Source of the DNA: Polaromonas sp. JS666
GTDB taxonomy: Bacteria > Pseudomonadota > Gammaproteobacteria > Burkholderiales > Burkholderiaceae_C
Length of the DNA: 64,000 nucleotides
Assembly (NCBI RefSeq): GCF_000013865.1
Contig: NC_007948.1
Span: forward strand, 3,224,001-3,288,000
Reading direction: 5' to 3'
Shown here: in pieces, positions 16,676 through 26,399 of the stretch
How the letters are laid out: the number at the start of each line of letters is the position of its first letter
Numbering within the stretch: the first letter of the stretch is position 1
The notes under the pieces: generated by a model
Databases searched by the model: none
Seen by the model: the letters and a program-made list of their open reading frames with translations, nothing else
What the model was told of the DNA's origin: nothing
Made by a program: the position numbers and the translations under genes

Positions 16676-17803
16676 ATGGCTGACGTGCGTTTTTTGGACA
16701 TCTTTTGCAAGGTCATCGACAACTTCGGGGACATTGGCGTGTGCTGGCGCCTGGCCGCCGACCTGGCCTCGCGCGGCCATCAGGTGCGGCTATGGGTCGA
16801 TGACGCGTCGGCACTGGACTGGATGGCCCCCGCCCGTTGCAAAGGCGTTCGCGTGCTGCCCTGGGGCGAACCGCTGGACCTGGCCGCAGCCGGACTTGAC
16901 CAGCAGCCATCCGACGTGATGATTGAAGCCTTCGGCTGCGAAATTGCACCTGAATTCATCGCTGCCTGTGTCCGGCTTGAAAAGGCGGGCGGCAAAAAAC
17001 CCGTCTGGATCAACCTCGAGTACCTGTCCGCCGAGCCCTATGTGGAGCGCTGCCACGCCATGCCGTCGCCCGTGCAGGGCGGACCGGCCGCCGGCTGGAT
17101 CAAGTGGTTTTTTTACCCCGGCTTCACCCCTTCGACGGGCGGCCTGCTGTGCGAAGCCGACCTGGCCGAGCGCCAGGCCCGGTTTGACCGCGCCGCCTGG
17201 CTGGCCTCCCAGTCCATCCCATGGCGCGGCGAAAAGCTGGTTTCGCTGTATTGCTACGAGCCGTCCGCGCTCCCAGGGCTGCTCGCGCATTTTGCGGCGC
17301 ATGGCCTCGAGGGCCAGCCGGTGCGCCTGCTGGTAGCGGCTGGACGGGCGGGGAATGCCGTGAAAGCCGCTTTGAGTCATGAAAATTGGCCCCTGCCCTT
17401 GGCAAACGGTCACAAATTGTTGTCAATTTCACACCTGAAGCTGCTGCCGCAAGCGCAGTTCGACCACCTGCTGTGGGCCTGCGACCTGAATTTTGTGCGC
17501 GGTGAAGACTCCGTGGTGCGCGCCCTCTGGGCCGGCAAACCTTTCGTCTGGCAGATCTACCCGCAGCACGATGACGCACACCAGGCCAAGCTGCACGCCT
17601 TTCTCGACATGCTGGATGCCCCTCCTTCATTGCGGGCCTTTCATGCGCACTGGAATGCGGACGAAATCGAACTGGCCGGCGGTGCCAGCCCGGCGCCGGA
17701 CTTGCCGGCATGGCAAATAACCACACTGGCAGCCCGGTCCCGCCTGCTGGCGCAGCAGGACCTGAGTACCCGCCTGCTCGAATTTGTGGCAAAAAACCGT
17801 TAA
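16676..17803 (+). CDS. earP: EF-P arginine rhamnosyltransferase EarP
   Basis: Transfers rhamnose from TDP-rhamnose to Arg32 of elongation factor P, activating it for polyproline translation. 375 residues starting [30 protein letters not shown], and ending in [33 protein letters not shown], the family's nucleotide-sugar site. The target gene efp starts 104 bases downstream, and its residue 32 is Arg. Around 17378-17434 a stretch of AT-rich codons may derive from a dispersed repeat. Confidence 0.96.
   Translation: MADVRFLDIFCKVIDNFGDIGVCWRLAADLASRGHQVRLWVDDASALDWMAPARCKGVRVLPWGEPLDLAAAGLDQQPSDVMIEAFGCEIAPEFIAACVRLEKAGGKKPVWINLEYLSAEPYVERCHAMPSPVQGGPAAGWIKWFFYPGFTPSTGGLLCEADLAERQARFDRAAWLASQSIPWRGEKLVSLYCYEPSALPGLLAHFAAHGLEGQPVRLLVAAGRAGNAVKAALSHENWPLPLANGHKLLSISHLKLLPQAQFDHLLWACDLNFVRGEDSVVRALWAGKPFVWQIYPQHDDAHQAKLHAFLDMLDAPPSLRAFHAHWNADEIELAGGASPAPDLPAWQITTLAARSRLLAQQDLSTRLLEFVAKNR
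17378..17434 (-). repeat. Possible dispersed-repeat remnant in earP
   Basis: On the minus strand the patch shares AAGGGC and GGCC(A/G)ATTT in the same order and spacing as the copy at 37799, preceded by a weakly matching left half. In the earP frame it gives clustered unusual codons (AAT, TTG TTG TCA ATT TCA). The match is weaker than at 29442 or 42431, and the encoded segment aligns with a variable part of EarP, so chance is possible. Confidence 0.3.
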
Positions 17804-17907
17804 AATCAAAGGCTTTGCGGATCAGCCTGTTGGGCGAGCCGCACAACCCGCCGCAGAACCGCACACAGGTGCAAGCGTTCGGCGGCCTACCCTCAAGTAG
17901 AACTGCT

Positions 17908-18462
17908 ATGAAAATCGCTCAAGAAATACGCGCTGGCAATGTCATCATGCACGGCAAAGACCCGATGGTGGTGCTCAAGACCGAATACAGCCGCGGTGGG
18001 CGCAACTCCGCCACCGTGCGCATGAAGCTCAAAAGCCTGATCGCCAACTTCAACACCGAAGTCGTGTTCAAGGCTGACGACAAGATGGACCAGGTCATCC
18101 TCGACAAGAAGGAATGCACCTACTCCTACTTCGCCGATCCCATGTACATCTGCATGGACTCCGAGTACAACCAGTACGAAGTCGAAGCCGAAAACATGGG
18201 CGACTCGCTGAACTACCTGCAGGACGGCATGGAGCTTGAAGTGGTGTTCTATGACGGCAAGGCCATTTCCGTCGAGGTGCCTACCAGCGTCCAGCGCGAA
18301 ATCACCTGGACCGAGCCCGCCGTCAAGGGCGATACCTCAGGCAAGGTCCTGAAACCTGCCAAGATTGCCACCGGCTTCGAGATCGGCGTGCCCATTTTCG
18401 TCGCCCAGGGTGACGTGGTCGAAATCGACACCCGCACCGGCGAGTACCGCAAGCGCGTCTAA
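17908..18462 (+). CDS. efp: Elongation factor P (Arg32 type)
   Basis: Ribosome-rescue factor for polyproline stalls, 184 residues. The N-terminal KOW-like domain contains [11 protein letters not shown], placing Arg at position 32 at the loop tip that reaches the peptidyl-transferase centre. The OB domains follow ([14 protein letters not shown], and the C-terminal [25 protein letters not shown]). The Arg variant is the substrate of EarP, encoded immediately upstream, so the pair is self-consistent. A terminator follows. Confidence 0.97.
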   Translation: MKIAQEIRAGNVIMHGKDPMVVLKTEYSRGGRNSATVRMKLKSLIANFNTEVVFKADDKMDQVILDKKECTYSYFADPMYICMDSEYNQYEVEAENMGDSLNYLQDGMELEVVFYDGKAISVEVPTSVQREITWTEPAVKGDTSGKVLKPAKIATGFEIGVPIFVAQGDVVEIDTRTGEYRKRV

Positions 18463-18489
18463 AAAGAATGAGGGCTTGCCGTCGGCTCA

Positions 18490-18516
18490 AAAAGGCTCCT
18501 CACGGAGCCTTTTTTA
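18490..18516 (+). terminator. Rho-independent terminator of efp
   Basis: AAAGGCTCC and GGAGCCTTT form a perfect stem around TCAC, followed by a T-run. It ends the earP-efp transcription unit before the LOG gene. Confidence 0.9.
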
Positions 18517-18549
18517 CTTGGCGGCCGCTCCAATCGTTCACAATGGCTT

Positions 18550-19413
18550 ATGGACCAAACACAAGACTTATCGGTAAACCGGCTGGCCGATGCCTGGGCG
18601 GAGTTGCAGGCGCATTCCAACCAGGGCTATCCCCTCCATGCCGATGCCAACCGGCTGGCATTTGCCGACCCGGAATTCCTGCTCCGGCGCGAAACCCGCG
18701 GTATCCGTTTTCAGCTGGAGTTGCTCAAACCTGACCTGGAGCAGCAGGAACAAGGCATTGAAAACACCATTGTGGTGTTCGGCAGTGCGCGATTCCCGCC
18801 GCCTGAACAGGCCAGCGCCAGCGTCAAACTGGCCGAGGAGAGTGGCGACGAGGAAGCGCTCCTGCTGGCTCGCCGCCATGCGCGCAATGCGCACTATTAC
18901 GACCAGGCACGCCTGTTCGCGCGCCTGGTTGCGACCTACAGCAACCATCGCCCGCCCTCCGAGCAACTCTTCATCTGCACCGGCGGCGGCCCGGGCATCA
19001 TGGAGGCAGCCAACCGCGGTGCCCAGGAAATGGGCGCGCTGACCGTGGGACTCAATATTGTGCTGCCCCACGAGCAGTCGGCCAACCCCTACATCTCACC
19101 CTCGGTGAACTTCAAGTTCCACTATTTCGCATTGCGCAAGATGCATTTCATGATGCGTGCCAAGGCACTGGTGGCTTTTCCGGGGGGGTTCGGAACGCTC
19201 GATGAACTGTTCGAGGTCATCACGCTGGTGCAAACCGGCAAGGCCAAGCCGGTGCCCATCGTGCTCTTCGGCTCCGAGTACTGGAAGCGGCTCTTCAACT
19301 TTGACGTGCTGATCGAAGAAGGCGCGATTGCGCCGGAAGACCTCAAGCTGTTCCAGTATGTCGACGAACCGCAGGCCGCCTGGGACGCCATCAAGGATTT
19401 TTACCACCTCTAA
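18550..19413 (+). CDS. LOG-family nucleoside 5'-monophosphate phosphoribohydrolase (TIGR00730)
   Basis: 287 residues. Carries the LOG/lysine-decarboxylase-like signature: GGGPGIMEAANRGA around 147-160 and PGGFGTLDELFEVITLVQTG around 213-232. Family members release the base from nucleoside monophosphates (cytokinin-activating in some bacteria); the older name lysine decarboxylase is misleading. An N-terminal extension of about 90 residues precedes the catalytic fold. Starts 35 bases after the efp terminator. The physiological substrate is unknown. Confidence 0.87.
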   Translation: MDQTQDLSVNRLADAWAELQAHSNQGYPLHADANRLAFADPEFLLRRETRGIRFQLELLKPDLEQQEQGIENTIVVFGSARFPPPEQASASVKLAEESGDEEALLLARRHARNAHYYDQARLFARLVATYSNHRPPSEQLFICTGGGPGIMEAANRGAQEMGALTVGLNIVLPHEQSANPYISPSVNFKFHYFALRKMHFMMRAKALVAFPGGFGTLDELFEVITLVQTGKAKPVPIVLFGSEYWKRLFNFDVLIEEGAIAPEDLKLFQYVDEPQAAWDAIKDFYHL

Positions 19414-19511
19414 GCGGGGCGCCTCCACGCTCGCCCTGCGGGGCTAAACCCTTGGGGATACCGGCGCACCAACGCGGGTCTGGCGGAAATTGCCTTTGGA
19501 TCTCGCGCAGA

Positions 19512-20717
19512 TCACTGCGGCCGATTCTGCTCGGGGTGCCCGTCATGGAGTGGCAGGCTGTGCTGCAGCAGCCAGGCCGTGCGCGAACCGGCCCCCACCA
19601 GCGCACCAGTGACCCAGAAAACGCCCGCAATGCCCACCAGGGCGCCGGCGAAACCAAACAGCATGGGCATCAGCACACTGGAGGCGTTGATCGCCATCAA
19701 CCGCAGCCCCAGCGCCTCGCCGTGGCGGGCTTCTGGAGTGATCTGGTGCAGCATGCTCATGATCATGGGCTGCACCGTGCCAAGGGCAAAACCCAGCAAC
19801 ACCGAGCAGACACCCATGCCCAGCGCCGACCGCATCAGCGGGTAAATTGCGAACAGCGCTGCCGTGGCCAGCATGGCGCTGGCCAGCACCCGCCATTCCC
19901 GCAGGTGAGCGGCCAGCAGCGGCATCACCATGCGAATGACGGCCGCGGCGATGGCAAAGGCACCGAGGATGGAGCCGATGACCGAAGCGCTGATGCCTCT
20001 TTCAAAGCCCAGCACCGGCACGACAAAGGTGTGTACATCCCAGCAGGACGACAAAAACCAGTTCACCAGCATGAGCCGGCGAAACGTGGGCTCGCGCAGC
20101 AGATCCCAGGCCTTGGGTTGCACACCGCCCGTTGCGGCAATCACCGGCGGCAGTTCACGGGTGCGCCGAACCAGAAACCAGCTGGCAATAGGCAACACCG
20201 CCATCAGGAAAAAAGCTGCCCGATAGCCCTCCAGGCTGCCGGGCACGGCGCCCGCGTGGTCAATCAGCAGGCCGGCCGTGAAAGGCCCAATGAAATTGGA
20301 AACCGCAGGGCCAATCGACAGCCAGCTGAAGACCTGCCTGAGCTGCAAGGGCCCGGATGCCGCCCGCCCCACGTGGCGCTGCAGCGAAATTACCGCAGCC
20401 CCCGTAGCGCCGCCGGTCAGCAATGCGGCCAGGCACAGCACCGGGAACACCGGAAAAGCCACTGCGGCGCTGGCACCGGCCACCGCAGCCATCACACTGA
20501 AGCCCATGGGCCGCCTGAGGCCATGGCGGTCGGCAAAGCGCCCTGCGGGCAGGGCGAGGAATACCTGGGTGACGGCAAAAAGTGCCAGCAGCACGCCGAC
20601 CGCCGCAGGACTATAGCCCTCACGCAGCGCCAGCAGCGGTGCCGTCATGCGTGTGCCGGCCATGCAGGCATGCAGGCAGATCTGCGCCAGGATCAGGCGG
20701 GCCAATTCACGGGTCAT
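19512..20717 (-). CDS. Major facilitator superfamily transporter
   Basis: 401 residues, about 12 membrane segments with a central cytoplasmic loop (VRRTRELPPVIAATGG, near 205). The MFS motif-A-like element ALPAGRFADRHGLRRPMG lies between helices 2 and 3. It resembles sugar/drug efflux carriers of the AraJ/YfcJ type. Substrate unknown. It is preceded by rmuC 24 bases upstream on the same strand, so they may be co-transcribed. Confidence 0.85.
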   Translation of the reverse strand: MTRELARLILAQICLHACMAGTRMTAPLLALREGYSPAAVGVLLALFAVTQVFLALPAGRFADRHGLRRPMGFSVMAAVAGASAAVAFPVFPVLCLAALLTGGATGAAVISLQRHVGRAASGPLQLRQVFSWLSIGPAVSNFIGPFTAGLLIDHAGAVPGSLEGYRAAFFLMAVLPIASWFLVRRTRELPPVIAATGGVQPKAWDLLREPTFRRLMLVNWFLSSCWDVHTFVVPVLGFERGISASVIGSILGAFAIAAAVIRMVMPLLAAHLREWRVLASAMLATAALFAIYPLMRSALGMGVCSVLLGFALGTVQPMIMSMLHQITPEARHGEALGLRLMAINASSVLMPMLFGFAGALVGIAGVFWVTGALVGAGSRTAWLLQHSLPLHDGHPEQNRPQ

Positions 20718-20741
20718 GCGGGACGGGTCATGAAACGCGAC

Positions 20742-22079
20742 TCAACTCTCATCCACATCCTTGTCCATCGGAATCAGCCGGGCCGACTCGGCGTCCGGCA
20801 AGGCCTCGACGTTGCGCAGGGCCTTGCCCATCACCCGGCTGCGCTGCTCGGCGCTGCTCAGGGTGTTGAGCACGCTTTCGGTTTGCGACTTCACCTTGGC
20901 CAGCACATCACCGAACTTGGCGAATTCGGTCTTCACCGCACCTAGCACCTGCCACACTTCGCTGGAGCGCTTTTCAAGGGCCAGTGTCCTGAAGCCCATC
21001 TGCAGGGAAGTCAGCATGGCCAGCAGCGTCGTGGGGCCGGCCAGGGTGATGCGGTGATCGCGCTGCAGGCTCTCCATCAGGCCGGGGCGGCGCAGCACCT
21101 CTGCGTAGAGGCCCTCCGTTGGCAGGAACAGGATGGCGAAGTCGGTGGTGTAGGGCGGCTCAATGTATTTTTCAGATATCGACCTGGCTTCCAGCCGGAT
21201 CCGGACTTCCAGCGCCTTGCCGGCCACGTCCGCGCCCAGCACATCGGCACGCTGCTGCGCGTCGAGCAGGCGCTCGTAGTCTTCGTTGGGAAATTTCGCA
21301 TCAATCGGCAACCACAGGGGTTCACCGGAGTCGGACCGGCCCGGCAGCTTGATGGCAAAGTCGACTGGGTTCTTACCGCCACGCCGGGTAATCACCTGGG
21401 CCGCGTACTGGTCGACCGTGAATACCTGCTCCAGCAGGGCCGACAGCTGGGCCTCGCCAAAAATACCGCGCGTCTTGACATTGGTCAGCAAATGCTTGAG
21501 GTCGCCCACGCCCTGCGCCAGGGTCTGCATCTCGCCCAGGCCCTTGTGCACCTGCTCGAGCCGGTCTGCCACCTGCTTGAAGCTCTCGCCCAGCCGCGTC
21601 TCCAGCGTGGTCTGCAGTTTTTCATCGACCGTCTTGCGCATCTCGTCGAGTTTGGCCGAGTTGGTCTGCTGCAGTTGCGCGAGCTGTTTTTCCAGCGTTT
21701 CGCGCACCTCGACCATGCGTCGGGCATTCGATTCGCTGACGGATTGCAGCTGCGTCGTCAGGGTGTCCGACAGGGTTTTCTGCAACAGCGCCAGTTGCTG
21801 CGCAAACGCATCGATCTGCGAGTTTTGCGTGCGTATGGCTTCGGCACTTTGCTGCACCAGCGTCTGCTGGAATGTGGCAAAGATGCTGGCCAGTTCCTGG
21901 CGGCCGTTGCGGGCGCTGTCGGTGATTTCGCGCCGCAACTCACGCTCCACCCGGTCGTGGCCTGCCGTCATGCCGGCGAGCAATTCGGTCCGGCCGCTGT
22001 CGGCGGGCTTGCGCACCAGCAGCCAGACCAGCAACAGCAGGTTGGCCAGCAGCAGGGCCATCATCAACCAGTAATCCAT
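20742..22079 (-). CDS. rmuC: DNA recombination protein RmuC
   Basis: 445 residues. N-terminal membrane anchor (MDYWLMMALLLANLLLLVWLLV), long coiled coil (about 30-190, with FQQTLVQQSAEAIRTQ-type heptads), then the RmuC nuclease-like domain (about 200-400; KTRGIFGEAQLSALLEQVF, PIDAKFPNEDYERLLDAQ, FLPTEGLYAEVLRRPGL). RmuC restrains inversion and rearrangement at short repeats. Intact. Confidence 0.94.
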   Translation of the reverse strand: MDYWLMMALLLANLLLLVWLLVRKPADSGRTELLAGMTAGHDRVERELRREITDSARNGRQELASIFATFQQTLVQQSAEAIRTQNSQIDAFAQQLALLQKTLSDTLTTQLQSVSESNARRMVEVRETLEKQLAQLQQTNSAKLDEMRKTVDEKLQTTLETRLGESFKQVADRLEQVHKGLGEMQTLAQGVGDLKHLLTNVKTRGIFGEAQLSALLEQVFTVDQYAAQVITRRGGKNPVDFAIKLPGRSDSGEPLWLPIDAKFPNEDYERLLDAQQRADVLGADVAGKALEVRIRLEARSISEKYIEPPYTTDFAILFLPTEGLYAEVLRRPGLMESLQRDHRITLAGPTTLLAMLTSLQMGFRTLALEKRSSEVWQVLGAVKTEFAKFGDVLAKVKSQTESVLNTLSSAEQRSRVMGKALRNVEALPDAESARLIPMDKDVDES

Positions 22080-22110
22080 AGGGTCTGCGGTTCGCTATTT
22101 ATGTTGCTAT

Positions 22111-23097
22111 TTATTGGACAGTCAACACCGCAGGATTCAGCGGAGTCAGGGGCTTTTTTCCATCGAAGAAAGCAATCAGGTTGTCGGCCGCCAGGTTGGC
22201 CATCGCCAGTCGTGTGGGCACGGTGGCGCTGGCGATGTGGGGCGTCAGCACCACATTGGGCACGGTCAGCAGGTCAGGATGCACCTTGGGCTCGCCTTCA
22301 AACACATCCAGGCCGGCAGCGGCGATGCGCCTGTCACGCAAGGCAGCGGCCAAGGCGGCGTCATCCACGATGCCGCCGCGCGCAATGTTGATCAGCGTGG
22401 CCGTCGGCTTCATCAGGGCCAGCTCGGCCGCGCCTATGGTGTGATGTGAGGCCAGCGAGTACGGCAGCACCAGCACCAGGTGGTCGGCGGTCTTGAGCAG
22501 CTCATCCTTGCTCACATAACTGGCCAGGCATTCCGCTTCCAGTGCGGCCTCCAGGCGGGACCGGTTGTGGTAAATCACCTTCATGCCGAAACCCAGCGCA
22601 CCTCGTTTGGCGATGCCCTGCCCGATGCGGCCCATGCCCAGAATGCCCAGCGTGGCGCCATGGATGTCGGAGCCGGCAAACATGTCGTAGCTCCACTTGG
22701 TCCATTTTCCGGCACGCAGGTAGTGCTCGCTCTCGGTGATGCGGCGGGCGGTGGCCATCAGCAACGCAAAGCCGAAGTCCGCCGTGGTTTCGGTCAGCAC
22801 ATCGGGGGCATTGGTGGCCAGCACCCTGGCCGCCGTCATGGCATCGACATCAAAGTTGTTATAGCCCACGGCCATGTTGGCGCAGATCTTGAGCCGGGGA
22901 CAAGCCGCAAGAACCTCTGCGTCAATGCGGTCACCGCCGGTGGTGAAAGCACCATCCTTGTCACGCAGGCGTTCCGTGAGTTCGGCCTTGGACCAGGTTT
23001 GGTCGTCCTGGTTGGCCTGCACCTCGAAATGCTGCTCCAGGCGGGCAATCACTTCAGGAAAGACGGCTCGTGCGACCAGAATTTTGGGTTTGCTCAT
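22111..23097 (-). CDS. ghrB: 2-hydroxyacid dehydrogenase (glyoxylate/hydroxypyruvate reductase type)
   Basis: NAD(P)-dependent D-2-hydroxyacid dehydrogenase of 328 residues. NAD-binding motif LGILGMGRIGQGIAKR (about 155), catalytic Arg in LINIARGGIVDDAALA (about 236), Glu in GLDVFEGEPKVHP and His in VVLTPHIASAT. Best match is the GhrB/glyoxylate reductase group. The start ATG at 23097 gives MSKPKILVARAVFPEV, in line with the family; the longer frame is not supported. Gene symbol is by family resemblance. Short direct repeats lie just upstream (23121-23164). Confidence 0.85.
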   Translation of the reverse strand: MSKPKILVARAVFPEVIARLEQHFEVQANQDDQTWSKAELTERLRDKDGAFTTGGDRIDAEVLAACPRLKICANMAVGYNNFDVDAMTAARVLATNAPDVLTETTADFGFALLMATARRITESEHYLRAGKWTKWSYDMFAGSDIHGATLGILGMGRIGQGIAKRGALGFGMKVIYHNRSRLEAALEAECLASYVSKDELLKTADHLVLVLPYSLASHHTIGAAELALMKPTATLINIARGGIVDDAALAAALRDRRIAAAGLDVFEGEPKVHPDLLTVPNVVLTPHIASATVPTRLAMANLAADNLIAFFDGKKPLTPLNPAVLTVQ

Positions 23098-23120
23098 GAG
23101 AAGATCTCGACTTTCTTTGC

Positions 23121-23164
23121 TTGAACGGTTGAATGGTTGGCTTGAATGGTCAATCTGGAATGGT
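23121..23164. repeat. Short direct repeats TTGAAyGGT upstream of ghrB
   Basis: TTGAACGGT (23121), TTGAATGGT (23129), TTGAATGGT (23142) and GGAATGGT (23157) lie within 44 bases, between the nhaD-like stop and the hydroxyacid dehydrogenase start. Confidence 0.55.
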
Positions 23165-23167
23165 CGA

Positions 23168-24574
23168 CTAGAACCAGATGAAGGTGATGAGGACAAACAG
23201 GGGAATCAGGACCGCACCCGACCAGGCCATATAGCCAAAAAAGCCGGGCATACGCACACCGCGGTCTTCTGCCACGGCCTTGACCATCAGGTTGGGGGCA
23301 TTGCCAATGTAGGAGTTGGCACCCATGAACACCGCACCCGCTGAAATGGCCGCCAGCGTAGGAGCCAGCGTCGTCATCAGCGCTTGGGGGTCGCCGCCCG
23401 CCGTGTTGAAGAACACCAGGTAGGTCGGCGCATTGTCCAGGAAAGAACTCAGCACCCCGGTTGCCCAGAAGTACATGGCCGGATCAGGCTGGCCATCGGG
23501 CCGGGTCACGGCCGAGATGATGGCGCTGAACGGGCCGTTGATGCCCGCCCTGAGCATGGCAATGACCGGGATGATGGTCAAAAAGATGCCGGCAAACAGC
23601 TTGGCGACTTCCTGCATCGGCCCCCATGAAAACTGGTTGTCCGCATGGACACTGTCCGGCGTAAGGCGAAGGGAAATCAAGGTCACCGCCACCAGGCCGA
23701 CGTCGCGCAGCAGGCCCGGCAGGCCCACCTCGGTGCCCAGGACATTGAACACCACGGCGGACTTCCAGAAACCGCTAACGAGTACCAGGGCCACAACGGC
23801 GGCCAGCAACCAGAAATTCCGCGCGCCGTCAAAGCCGATGCGCCGGGTGTCGGGGGTGGGATCGACCGGCAGCACACCCTCCTTGCTGTAGTACCAGCGG
23901 TCCAGCAGGTAAAAAATGCCCAGCAGGCTGCCCGCCAGGAACAGCGTTTCCGGAAAGATGTGGCTGACGGTCCAGAAGAAATCGACACCCTTCAGAAAAC
24001 CGAGAAACAGGGGCGGGTCTCCCAGCGGCGTCAGCGAGCCGCCGGCGTTGGACACCAGGAAAATGAAGAACACCACCACATGCGCCTTGTGAACGCGGTT
24101 GTCATTGGCCCGAATCAGCGGGCGAATCATCAACATGGACGCGCCGGTGGTTCCCATCAGGCTGGCCAGCACGGTGCCGATTGCCAGAATCGCGGTGTTG
24201 AGGCCCGGGCTTCCATGCAGGTTGCCCCGAATGAAAATGCCGCCGGACACGGTGTACAGCGCGGTCAGCAAGACGATAAAGGGAACGTATTCGGCCAGCA
24301 GCGCATGCACAAAACTGCTGCCCGCCAAAGCCGGCCCGAAGACCGCGGCAAACGGCAGAAAAAATGCCAGTGCCCAGGCCGCTGAAACCTTGCCGAAATG
24401 GTGATGCCAAAAAGCCGGAAGCGCGAGCGGCATCACGGCAATCGACAGCAAAATTCCCACGAAAGGTATCGCCCATATCCAGTGCAGCCTGGTACCGTCG
24501 ATCTCGGCGGCCAATGCCAGCCCGGGCAAACAGCACAGCAGGGCCAGGGCGGCACACCAGCGCAAAACTCTCAT
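23168..24574 (-). CDS. NhaD-like sodium:proton antiporter
   Basis: 468 residues: a cleavable-looking signal (LALLCCLPGLALA), then about 12 membrane segments of the ion-transporter (ArsB/NhaD) superfamily. The motif FLVSNAGGSLTPLGDPPLFLG is diagnostic of the NhaD group, and a repeat half-site appears at FLDNAPTYLVFFNTAGGD. Likely exchanges Na+ or Li+ for protons at the inner membrane. 70 bases upstream of the hydroxyacid dehydrogenase on the same strand. Confidence 0.85.
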   Translation of the reverse strand: MRVLRWCAALALLCCLPGLALAAEIDGTRLHWIWAIPFVGILLSIAVMPLALPAFWHHHFGKVSAAWALAFFLPFAAVFGPALAGSSFVHALLAEYVPFIVLLTALYTVSGGIFIRGNLHGSPGLNTAILAIGTVLASLMGTTGASMLMIRPLIRANDNRVHKAHVVVFFIFLVSNAGGSLTPLGDPPLFLGFLKGVDFFWTVSHIFPETLFLAGSLLGIFYLLDRWYYSKEGVLPVDPTPDTRRIGFDGARNFWLLAAVVALVLVSGFWKSAVVFNVLGTEVGLPGLLRDVGLVAVTLISLRLTPDSVHADNQFSWGPMQEVAKLFAGIFLTIIPVIAMLRAGINGPFSAIISAVTRPDGQPDPAMYFWATGVLSSFLDNAPTYLVFFNTAGGDPQALMTTLAPTLAAISAGAVFMGANSYIGNAPNLMVKAVAEDRGVRMPGFFGYMAWSGAVLIPLFVLITFIWF

Positions 24575-24727
24575 TGTTGTCTCCTCATTCTTTTATTCAT
24601 TTGTTCAACTTCTCAACTTCTGACCAGAGTTTTCGTGGCGGGCATGGCCCCGCGCTCGCTGGCCAGCGGGCAAGGGCAGGCACTCGCCAGGTAGCCATTG
24701 CGCCTGGCGAAACGCCGGATACCGGCA

Positions 24728-25915
24728 TCAGCCAATCTCGAAGACCTGACGCAGATAGGCCAGGTACTTTTCGTCCTCGCACATGTTTTTGGAGGGCGTG
24801 TCCGACAGCTTGGCCACCGGCTGGCCATTGCAGCGAATCATCTTGATGACGATCTGCAGCGGCTCGTAACCCAGGTCGTTGGTCAGGTTGGTGCCTATGC
24901 CGAAAGCCAGCTGGCAACGCCCCCTGAACTGCTGGTACAGCTCAATGGTGCGCGGCACGGTGAGCGCGTCGCTGAAGATCAGCGTCTTGGTTCTGGGATC
25001 GACGCGGTTTTTAACGTAGTGCGCGAGCATGCGCTCACCCCACTCGAACGGGTCGCCGCTGTCATGGCGCGCCCCGTCAAACAGCTTGCAGAAGTACATG
25101 TCGAAATCGCGCAGGAAGGCACTCATGCCGTATACGTCCGACAGCGCAATCCCCAGGTCACCCCGGTACTCCCGGGCCCACGATTCGAAACCGAAGACCT
25201 GGCTGTCACGCAGGCGCGGCCCGAGCGCCTGGCAGGCCTGCAGGTATTCGTGCGCCATGGTGCCCAGCGGCGTCAGGCCCAGCTTCATGGCAAACAGCAC
25301 ATTGCTGGTCCCCGCGAGCTGGCCCGACATGCCCGTGCCCAGACGGGTCACCAGCGTGCGCAACACTTCCTCGTGCCAGACCTTGCCGAAACGCCGGCGC
25401 GTGCCGTAGTCGGCGATCTTGAGTTCGCGCAGGCCATCGGCCTGCAGCTCCAGTATCTTGGTGTCCAGGCGTTTGCGGCCTTCGGTCAGGTCAGGCTGCT
25501 TTTGCGTGTTGCGAAAGTAGACCTCATTGATGATGGCCAGCACCGGGATTTCAAACAGGATGGTGTGCAGCCAGGGGCCCTTGATGGACACCTCGATCTC
25601 GCCCGATGGCAAGGCCGTCACGCTCACGTATTTCTCGTTGAGCTTGAAGATACCCAGAAAATCGACGAAGTCGCTCTTGATGAAGCGCATGGCCTTCAGG
25701 TAGGCCAGCTCGGCATCCTGAAAGCGCAAATTGCACAACCCGCGGATCTCTTCGCGGATTTCGTTCACATAAGGTGCCAGCTTGCCTATGCCGGGCGCCC
25801 CGGCGTTGCGGCACTTGAACCGGTACTCCACCTCGGCACCTGGAAACTGGTGCAACACCACCTGCATCATGGTGAACTTGTACAGGTCGGTATCAAGCAG
25901 GCTGGTGATGATCAT
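24728..25915 (-). CDS. pncB: Nicotinate phosphoribosyltransferase
   Basis: Salvage enzyme converting nicotinate and PRPP to nicotinate mononucleotide (Preiss-Handler route to NAD). 395 residues from [20 protein letters not shown], the family's characteristic N-terminus. Further signatures: SDFGTR-like [18 protein letters not shown] (about 205), [22 protein letters not shown] (about 225) with the phosphorylated His, and FSDALT near 325. The start is set at ATG 25915; upstream in-frame codons do not resemble the family. Confidence 0.96.
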   Translation of the reverse strand: MIITSLLDTDLYKFTMMQVVLHQFPGAEVEYRFKCRNAGAPGIGKLAPYVNEIREEIRGLCNLRFQDAELAYLKAMRFIKSDFVDFLGIFKLNEKYVSVTALPSGEIEVSIKGPWLHTILFEIPVLAIINEVYFRNTQKQPDLTEGRKRLDTKILELQADGLRELKIADYGTRRRFGKVWHEEVLRTLVTRLGTGMSGQLAGTSNVLFAMKLGLTPLGTMAHEYLQACQALGPRLRDSQVFGFESWAREYRGDLGIALSDVYGMSAFLRDFDMYFCKLFDGARHDSGDPFEWGERMLAHYVKNRVDPRTKTLIFSDALTVPRTIELYQQFRGRCQLAFGIGTNLTNDLGYEPLQIVIKMIRCNGQPVAKLSDTPSKNMCEDEKYLAYLRQVFEIG

Positions 25916-25955
25916 GGTGGCGGCTTTGCTCCGGGGCGGCTGAAAACGCAGAGGC

Positions 25956-26303
25956 TCAGGTTGCCAGCAGGTCGACTTCAAACAGCAAGGTGGCATTGGG
26001 CGGGATCACGCCGCCGGCGCCGCGTGCGCCATAGCCCAGCTCGGCCGGAATGATCAGGCGGCGCGTGCCCCCGACCGACATGCCCTGCACGCCCTCGTCC
26101 CAGCCACGGATGACCTGGCCCGCACCGAGCGAGAACTCGAAGGGCTGGCCGCGGTCCTTGCTGGAGTCGAATTTGGCGCCCTGCGTACCGCCGTTGTACA
26201 GCCAGCCGGTGTAATGCACCTTGACATGCTGCCCTGCCTTGGCAATGGCACCCGTGCCCAGCACGGTGTCTTCGTATTGCAGTCCTGATGAAGTGGTTGT
26301 CAT
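25956..26303 (-). CDS. FKBP-type peptidyl-prolyl cis-trans isomerase
   Basis: Single FKBP domain of 115 residues, cytoplasmic (no signal). Core motifs [77 protein letters not shown] are complete, so the active pocket should be functional. Located 40 bases upstream of pncB on the same strand. Confidence 0.95.
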   Translation of the reverse strand: MTTTSSGLQYEDTVLGTGAIAKAGQHVKVHYTGWLYNGGTQGAKFDSSKDRGQPFEFSLGAGQVIRGWDEGVQGMSVGGTRRLIIPAELGYGARGAGGVIPPNATLLFEVDLLAT

Positions 26304-26399
26304 GTGGATGTCCTTTTTGAAAAATGAGGAAGAAAAGGGGAAATCGCGCCAAAATTCCGGGGTTCGCGAGAAAGCCGGCGAGGGGAAATCAGCGCATGT

